From contig NZ_JABFCS010000001.1 of assembly GCF_013087525.1 (NCBI RefSeq), positions 248,001 to 312,000 of the forward strand: a stretch of 64,000 bases of DNA. Direction: 5' to 3'. Below, piece by piece: positions 58,974-64,000 of this stretch. The first letter of the stretch is position 1; each line of letters begins with the position of its first letter. Position numbers and translations under genes: made by a program. Origin of the DNA: Ramlibacter montanisoli (lineage in GTDB: Bacteria > Pseudomonadota > Gammaproteobacteria > Burkholderiales > Burkholderiaceae_C). Below the pieces are notes generated by a model, which was not told the origin of the DNA, searched no databases, and saw only the letters and a list, made by a program, of their open reading frames with translations.

Positions 58974-59326
58974 TTCACCAGCCAGTCCAGCGCATCCATC
59001 AGCTGCGTGAACACCCGCAGCTCCATGCCCTGCGACCGCGCCGCCGCCTCGCTCACCCGCGTGAGCTTGTCGGGCGGCACCAGCGAAGCCACCTTCTCCA
59101 GGTGCGAAAGATGCCGGTACGCCATCAGCCCGATGGCATGGTGCTGCTCGGGGCCGAAGGTGCCGACCACGTCGACCAGGTTGATCAGCAGGCGCCGCGT
59201 GCCCGTCTCGCGGGTGCGCTGCGCGATCTCCAGCAGGGCGGGCTCCGCGTCTTCCAGGAAGGCCAGGGCGGTGACTTCCACCACCGAGAACGAGGGGCCG
59301 TGGGTGAAATGCAGGGATGCGGTCAC
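58970..59326 (-). CDS. STAS/SpoIIAA-like domain protein
   Basis: About 118 residues from the GTG at 59326; the frame is open to 59416. The pattern of a central RRLLINLVDVVGTF strand, an alternating helix and the ending GMELRVFTQLMDALDWL fits the SpoIIAA-like STAS fold found in small soluble bacterial proteins. A role in protein or lipid binding is only inferred. It follows icmF on the same strand. Confidence 0.65.
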   Translation of the reverse strand: MTASLHFTHGPSFSVVEVTALAFLEDAEPALLEIAQRTRETGTRRLLINLVDVVGTFGPEQHHAIGLMAYRHLSHLEKVASLVPPDKLTRVSEAAARSQGMELRVFTQLMDALDWLVK

Positions 59327-59349
59327 CGGCGGGAGTATGCCCGCTCCGC

Positions 59350-62300
59350 TCACATGTTGCGCCGGTATTGGCCCCCGACCTCGAACAATGCGTTGGTGAT
59401 CTGCCCCAGCGAGCACACGCGCACGGCGTCCATCAGCACTTCGAATACGTTCCGGTTATCGATCACGGCCTGCTGCAGGCGCTTGAGCATGGCCGGCGCC
59501 TTGTCGGCATTGCGGGCATGGAAGTCGCGCAGGCGCTTGAGCTGGCCCTGCTTTTCCTCGTCGGTGGATCGGGCGAGCTCCAGCTTCTCCAGCACCGTGT
59601 CGCCGTGCGGATTGCGGAAGGTGTTGACGCCGACGATGGGCAGCTCGCCGGTGTGCTTCTGCATCTCGTAGTGCATGCTCTCGTCCTGGATGCGGCCGCG
59701 CTGGTAGCCGGTCTCCATCGCGCCCAGCACGCCGCCGCGCTCGGCGATGCGCTCGAACTCCGCCAGCACCGCTTCCTCCACCAGCTCGGTGAGCTCGTCG
59801 ATGATGAAGGCGCCCTGGTTCGGGTTCTCGTTCTTGGCCAGCCCCCACTCGCGGTTGATGATCAGCTGGATCGCCATCGCGCGCCGCACGCTGTCCTCGG
59901 TCGGCGTGGTGATCGCCTCGTCGAAGGCGTTGGTGTGCAGCGAGTTGCAGTTGTCGTAGATCGCGATCAGCGCCTGCAGCGTGGTGCGGATGTCGTTGAA
60001 CTGGATCTCCTGCGCGTGCAGGCTGCGGCCCGAGGTCTGGATGTGGTACTTGAGCTTCTGGCTGCGCTCGTTGGCGCCGTACTTGTCCTTCATCGCCACC
60101 GCCCAGATCCGGCGGGCGACCCGCCCCATCACCGTGTACTCCGGGTCCATGCCGTTGGAGAAGAAGAAGGACAGGTTGGGCGCGAAGTCGTCGATGTGCA
60201 TCCCGCGCGCGAGGTAGGCCTCGACGAAGGTGAAGCCGTTCGACAGCGTGAAGGCCAGCTGCGAGATCGGGTTCGCGCCCGCCTCGGCGATGTGGTAGCC
60301 GGAGATGGACACCGAGTAGAAGTTGCGCACGTCGTGGTGCACGAAGTACTGCGCGATGTCGCCCATCACCTTGAGCGAGAACTCGGTGGAGAAGATGCAG
60401 GTGTTCTGGCCCTGGTCTTCCTTCAGGATGTCGGCCTGCACCGTGCCGCGCACGTTGGCCAGCACCCATTCGCGGATCTTGGCCGTCTCCGTCTCGGTCG
60501 GCTCGCGGCCGTTGTCGGCCTTGAACTTCTCGATGTTCTGGTCGATGGCGGTGTTCATGAACATCGCCAGGATGCTGGGCGCCGGGCCGTTGATGGTCAT
60601 CGACACCGAGGTCGCCGGGTCGCACAGGTCGAAGCCGGAGTACAGCACCTTCATGTCGTCCAGCGTGGCGATCGACACGCCGGAGTTGCCCACCTTGCCG
60701 TAGATGTCCGGCCGCGGATCGGGGTCGTTGCCGTACAGCGTGACCGAGTCGAAGGCGGTGGACAGACGCTTGGCCGGCATGTTGGCCGACAGCAGCTTGA
60801 AGCGCTTGTTGGTGCGGAAGGCGTCGCCTTCGCCCGCGAACATGCGCGTGGGGTCCTCGTTCTCGCGCTTGAAGGCGAAGGTGCCGGCCGTGTAGGGGAA
60901 GCTGCCCGGCACGTTCTCCAGCATCAGCCACTTGAGGATCTCGCCGTGGTCCTCGTACTGGGGCAGGGCGACCTTGCGGATGGTGGTGCCGGAGAGCGAC
61001 TTGTAGGTCAGGCTGGTGCGGATCTCCCGGTCGCGGATCTTCACCACGTACTCGTCGCCGGCGTAGGCCTTCTGCATGGCCGGCCACTGCGCCAGCAGCT
61101 TCTGCGCGGCGCCGTCCTGCTCCAGCTCGCGCTGCATGGCCAGGTCCTCGGCGGCTTCGGCCGCGCGCGCCTTGTCGGGCTTGCCGACGCGCAGCATGCG
61201 GCCGGCTGCGCGCAACTGCTGGATCTCGCGCGCCAGCGTCGCTTCCTTGCGCACGTCGGCCTTGTAGCCGCGCACGGTGTCGGCGATCTCGGCCAGGTAG
61301 CGCGTGCGCGCCGCCGGCACCACCGGGCTCTGGTTGGTGCTGTGGCGCACGTTCACTGCCGGCAGGCGGCCGTCCTTCAGCTTCAGGCCGAGCTCCGCCA
61401 GGCGGGGCTTGAGCGCCTGGTACAGCGCCGTGACGCCATCGTCGTTGAAGCGCGCGGCCATCGTGCCGAACACCGGCATGGTCTCCGGCGCGCGGTTGAA
61501 GGCACCGCGGTTGCGCTGCACCTGCTTGGCCACGTCGCGCAGCGCGTCGGCCGCGCCCTTGCGGTCGAACTTGTTGATCGCCACGAACTCCGCGAAGTCC
61601 AGCATGTCGATCTTTTCCAGCTGGCTGGCGGCGCCGAACTCCGGCGTCATCACGTACAGCGGCACGTCCACATGCGGCACGATCGCCGCGTCGCCCTGGC
61701 CGATGCCGCTGGTCTCCACGACCACCAGGTCGAAGCCGGCGGCCTTGCAGGCGGCGATGACGTCACCGAGCGCGGCCGAGATCTCGCTGCCGAAGTCGCG
61801 CGTGGCCAGCGAACGCATGAAGACGCGCGGACCCTGCCGCCAGGGGCCGATCGCGTTCATGCGGATGCGGTCGCCCAGCAGGGCGCCGCCGGTCTTGCGA
61901 CGCGAAGGATCGATGGAGACGATGGCCACCCGCAGGCTGTCGTCCTGGTCCAGCCGCAGGCGGCGCACGAGTTCGTCGGTCAGCGAGGACTTGCCTGCGC
62001 CGCCGGTGCCGGTGATGCCCAGCACGGGAATGTGGCGCTGGTCGGCCGCCTTGCGGACCGCCTGCACCAGCGCCGGCTCGGCACTGCCGTTCTCCAGCGC
62101 GGTCACCAGCTGCGCCAGCGCCCGCCAGCTCGCCTCGTCCTGGCCCTGGATGGCGGCCAGCTCGCGCGGCGCGTGCGGCGACAGGTCCTGGTCGCAGCGC
62201 ATCACCATCTCGCCGATCATCCCGGCCAGGCCCATGCGCTGCCCGTCCTCGGGGCTGTAGATGCGCGCCACGCCGTAGTCCTGCAGCTCCTTGATTTCCG

Positions 62301-62643
62301 CCGGCACGATCACGCCGCCGCCGCCGCCGAACACCTGGATGTGGGCGCCGCCGCGCTCGCGCAGCAGGTCCACCATGTACTTGAAGTACTCGACGTGCCC
62401 GCCCTGGTAGGAGCTGACGGCGATGCCCTGCACGTCTTCCTGCAGGGCGGCCGTGACGACGTCGTCGACGCTGCGGTTGTGCCCGAGGTGGATCACCTCG
62501 GCGCCCATGCCCTGCAGGATGCGGCGCATGATGTTGATGGCGGCGTCGTGCCCGTCGAACAGGCTGGCGGCGGTGACGAAGCGGACTTTGTTCGTGGGGC
62601 GATAGTTCGCCAGCGCCTTGAATTCGGCGGACAGGTCGGTCAT
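59350..62643 (-). CDS. icmF: fused isobutyryl-CoA mutase IcmF
   Basis: Adenosylcobalamin-dependent enzyme of 1097 residues interconverting isobutyryl- and n-butyryl-CoA, and relatives such as pivalyl- or isovaleryl-CoA. Domain order is B12-binding (DGHDAAI near residue 30), a MeaB-like G domain with P-loop [12 protein letters not shown] near 210, linker, then the substrate barrel from about 540 ([19 protein letters not shown]). The built-in GTPase chaperone guards cofactor loading. The frame is intact throughout. The ATG at 62643 has a GGAGACC site, and an operator-like palindrome lies upstream. Confidence 0.95.
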   Translation of the reverse strand: MTDLSAEFKALANYRPTNKVRFVTAASLFDGHDAAINIMRRILQGMGAEVIHLGHNRSVDDVVTAALQEDVQGIAVSSYQGGHVEYFKYMVDLLRERGGAHIQVFGGGGGVIVPAEIKELQDYGVARIYSPEDGQRMGLAGMIGEMVMRCDQDLSPHAPRELAAIQGQDEASWRALAQLVTALENGSAEPALVQAVRKAADQRHIPVLGITGTGGAGKSSLTDELVRRLRLDQDDSLRVAIVSIDPSRRKTGGALLGDRIRMNAIGPWRQGPRVFMRSLATRDFGSEISAALGDVIAACKAAGFDLVVVETSGIGQGDAAIVPHVDVPLYVMTPEFGAASQLEKIDMLDFAEFVAINKFDRKGAADALRDVAKQVQRNRGAFNRAPETMPVFGTMAARFNDDGVTALYQALKPRLAELGLKLKDGRLPAVNVRHSTNQSPVVPAARTRYLAEIADTVRGYKADVRKEATLAREIQQLRAAGRMLRVGKPDKARAAEAAEDLAMQRELEQDGAAQKLLAQWPAMQKAYAGDEYVVKIRDREIRTSLTYKSLSGTTIRKVALPQYEDHGEILKWLMLENVPGSFPYTAGTFAFKRENEDPTRMFAGEGDAFRTNKRFKLLSANMPAKRLSTAFDSVTLYGNDPDPRPDIYGKVGNSGVSIATLDDMKVLYSGFDLCDPATSVSMTINGPAPSILAMFMNTAIDQNIEKFKADNGREPTETETAKIREWVLANVRGTVQADILKEDQGQNTCIFSTEFSLKVMGDIAQYFVHHDVRNFYSVSISGYHIAEAGANPISQLAFTLSNGFTFVEAYLARGMHIDDFAPNLSFFFSNGMDPEYTVMGRVARRIWAVAMKDKYGANERSQKLKYHIQTSGRSLHAQEIQFNDIRTTLQALIAIYDNCNSLHTNAFDEAITTPTEDSVRRAMAIQLIINREWGLAKNENPNQGAFIIDELTELVEEAVLAEFERIAERGGVLGAMETGYQRGRIQDESMHYEMQKHTGELPIVGVNTFRNPHGDTVLEKLELARSTDEEKQGQLKRLRDFHARNADKAPAMLKRLQQAVIDNRNVFEVLMDAVRVCSLGQITNALFEVGGQYRRNM

Positions 62644-62676
62644 TTGGGGCGGGTCTCCAGGAACCGGCAAGCCTAA

Positions 62677-62699
62677 TTGACGTTTACGTCAACGTCAAT
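62677..62699. promoter_or_regulatory. operator-like palindrome upstream of icmF
   Basis: TTGACGT and ACGTCAA arms separated by TT form a palindrome 34 bases before the icmF start, followed by a partial third copy CGTCAAT. The shape resembles sites of MerR-type LiuR regulators of branched-chain amino acid and acyl-CoA catabolism; that attribution is from memory and not verified. Confidence 0.5.
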
Positions 62700-62712
62700 G
62701 GCTGCCGCCAAC

Positions 62713-62742
62713 GGAAAGGGCGCCCGGAGGCGCCCCTTGCCG
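62713..62742 (-). terminator. terminator of the TRAP permease gene, minus strand
   Basis: On the minus strand, GGGCGCC-TCCG-GGCGCCC gives a perfect 7-bp stem, followed by the weak run TTTCC. It starts about 20 bases after the stop at 62759 and insulates icmF from the transporter. Confidence 0.55.
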
Positions 62743-62758
62743 TCGGCTGACGCGCCGC

Positions 62759-64000
62759 TTACCGCGAATACAGCATCTGCGGCAGCCACAGGCCGATGCC
62801 CGGGAACATGTAGAGCAGGATGATCGCGATCACCTGGATGCCCATGAAGGGCAGCATCCCCAGGAAGATCTGGTTGAGCGACACGTGCGGCGGACTCACC
62901 CCTTCAGGTAGAAGGCCGCCATCGCCACCGGCGGCGACAGGAAGGCCGTCTGCAGGTTCAGCGCCACCAGCAGGCCGAAGAACAGCGGGTCCACGCCGAA
63001 GTTGTCGAGCAGCGGGATGAAGATGGGCATGAAGATCACGATGATCTCGGTCCACTCCAGCGGCCAGCCCAGCACGAAGATGATCACCTGCGACAGCACC
63101 AGGAACTGCGTCTTCGACAGGTTCATCGACAGCACCCAGCGCTCCACCAGCTCCTGCCCGCCCAGCAGCGCGAAGGCCGCCGAGAAGATTGCGGAGCCGA
63201 CGAACAGCCAGCAGACCATCGCCGAGGTCTTGGCGGTGAGGAACACGCTTTCCTTCACCACGTCCAGGGTGAGCTGGCGGTAGGCGATGGCCAGCAGGAA
63301 GCCGCCCAGCGCACCCACCGCCGCCGCCTCCGTGGGCGTCGCCAGCCCCAGCACGATCGAGCCCAGCACCGCCAGGATCAGGATCATCAGCGGGAAGAAG
63401 CTGGTCAGCAGCATCTTGAACACTTCCAGCCGGGTGAAGCTGAGGAAGGCGTAGAAGAGGGCGATCATCGCGCCGAACACGCCGAGCGTGACCCAGAAGC
63501 CGGTGCCCGCCGCCACGCGCTCGCCTGCGGGCTTGGCCGCCGTGCCGACGCCGGGAGGCTCCTGCACGCCGCCGGCCGCCCGGGGTTCCGGCACGCCCGC
63601 GGCGCCGGGCGGTTCCTTGACGCCTTCCGCGCCGGGAGGCTCCTGCACGCCGCCGGCAGACGGCGGCTCCGCGAGGCTGGCACCGGCGGCCGGGGCTCCG
63701 CCAGCCCGCCCGAGGCCGAATCGGCCGGCACCTTGAGCGCGCCGTCGGATGGTGGCTCCGCCAGGCTGCTCGACGCCGAGGTGCTCGCCGACGATTCGCC
63801 CATCTTCTGCAGCGTGTTCGCCTCTTCCGCGGGCGAGCCCGCGGTCGCCGCCTGGTAGCCCCACAGCCCGAGGAAGGCGAAGATCACCAGCGGCATGGCG
63901 ACGATGCCCAGCTGCTTGAGGATGTAGGAGGTGGGGACGTCCTGGTTGGCGCGGCCCTTCAGCGCGCCCAGCATCGCCGGCAGCACGTGCGCGGAAGGGG
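62759..64000 (-). CDS. TRAP transporter large permease (DctM-like; two frameshifts; 5' end outside window)
   Basis: C-terminal two thirds of a DctM-type membrane subunit that imports organic acids with a periplasmic receptor. Family motifs include ILAVLGSIVLGLATPTEAAAVG, LGWPLEWTEIIVIFMPIF and NLQTAFLSPPVAMAAFYLKG. One base is missing at 62899-62902 and one at 63692-63695. Between two membrane segments (about 63530-63830) it carries a hydrophilic Pro/Gly-rich insert with repeated EPPGA-x-GV units. The small permease and the receptor lie outside the window. Confidence 0.88.

Noticed and set aside
59317..62676. A 1119-residue open frame on the plus strand opposite icmF
   Set aside because: It mirrors icmF codons; the minus-strand protein matches IcmF over its full length, so the plus frame is an artefact of high GC.

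Overview
The window is about 64 kb of very GC-rich, gene-dense DNA. Gene content points to a betaproteobacterium of the Burkholderiales, most likely Comamonadaceae (Ramlibacter/Variovorax-like). This is inferred from Bug/TctC-type solute receptors, a fused isobutyryl-CoA mutase, a Nap nitrate reductase, a TctD/TctE-like two-component pair and AtuA-family catabolism, not from any rRNA marker. No tRNA, rRNA, CRISPR array, prophage or insertion sequence was recognised.

Layout. 1-1.6 kb: a class II aldolase cut by the left edge, a TRIC-family channel and a small lipoprotein. 1.6-5.7 kb (minus): periplasmic nitrate reductase operon napD-A-B-C-E. 5.7-6.2 kb: a gene-free stretch with three minus-strand intrinsic terminators and strong RNA-like inverted repeats. 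6.2-10.2 kb (minus): a secreted Ig-like protein, stress-type small proteins, a BON protein, Ku and a KGG-type protein. 10.4-12.4 kb: a histidine kinase and a LuxR-type regulator facing each other. 12.4-16.8 kb (minus): a tight operon of PHP phosphoesterase, EamA transporter, YciO/TsaC protein, M50 protease and trpS. 16.9-23.1 kb: pyroglutamyl peptidase, zinc metallopeptidase, RhlE-like helicase, apaH with a DUF2971 partner and a CorC/HlyC protein. 23.1-29.2 kb: crcB coupled to a response regulator, hppD, a YitT protein and a TctD/TctE-like two-component system. 29.4-40.6 kb: TerC, Usp, then a catabolic cluster (acyl-CoA ligase, amidase, Bug receptor, AtuA, AtuA-related protein, L-rhamnonate dehydratase), a second Bug receptor and a cupin. 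40.7-48.3 kb: two paralogous lysine-rich exported proteins and a TetR-RND efflux operon. 48.8-54.4 kb: a chemoreceptor, a CheY-like protein, an atypical SDR, a quinone oxidoreductase and an MFS transporter. 54.5-64 kb: DUF192 protein, glgX, alpha/beta hydrolase, DAHP synthase, STAS-like protein, icmF and a TRAP large permease cut by the right edge.

A dominant property of the sequence is its frameshifts. More than twenty otherwise intact genes carry a single-base indel, most often one base missing from a G or C run of four to five bases. Essential trpS and all four main nap structural genes are affected. This looks like consensus error in the assembly rather than gene decay, so the broken genes are annotated across the shift.

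The observations I rate most worth checking are the multi-terminator RNA-like locus upstream of napD, the AtuA/RhmD catabolic cluster, a repeat-bearing proline-rich insert in the TRAP permease, the DUF2971-apaH pair, a TrpS carrying a DUF1508-like tail, two exported lysine/cysteine-rich paralogues, and several long palindromes between convergent genes.
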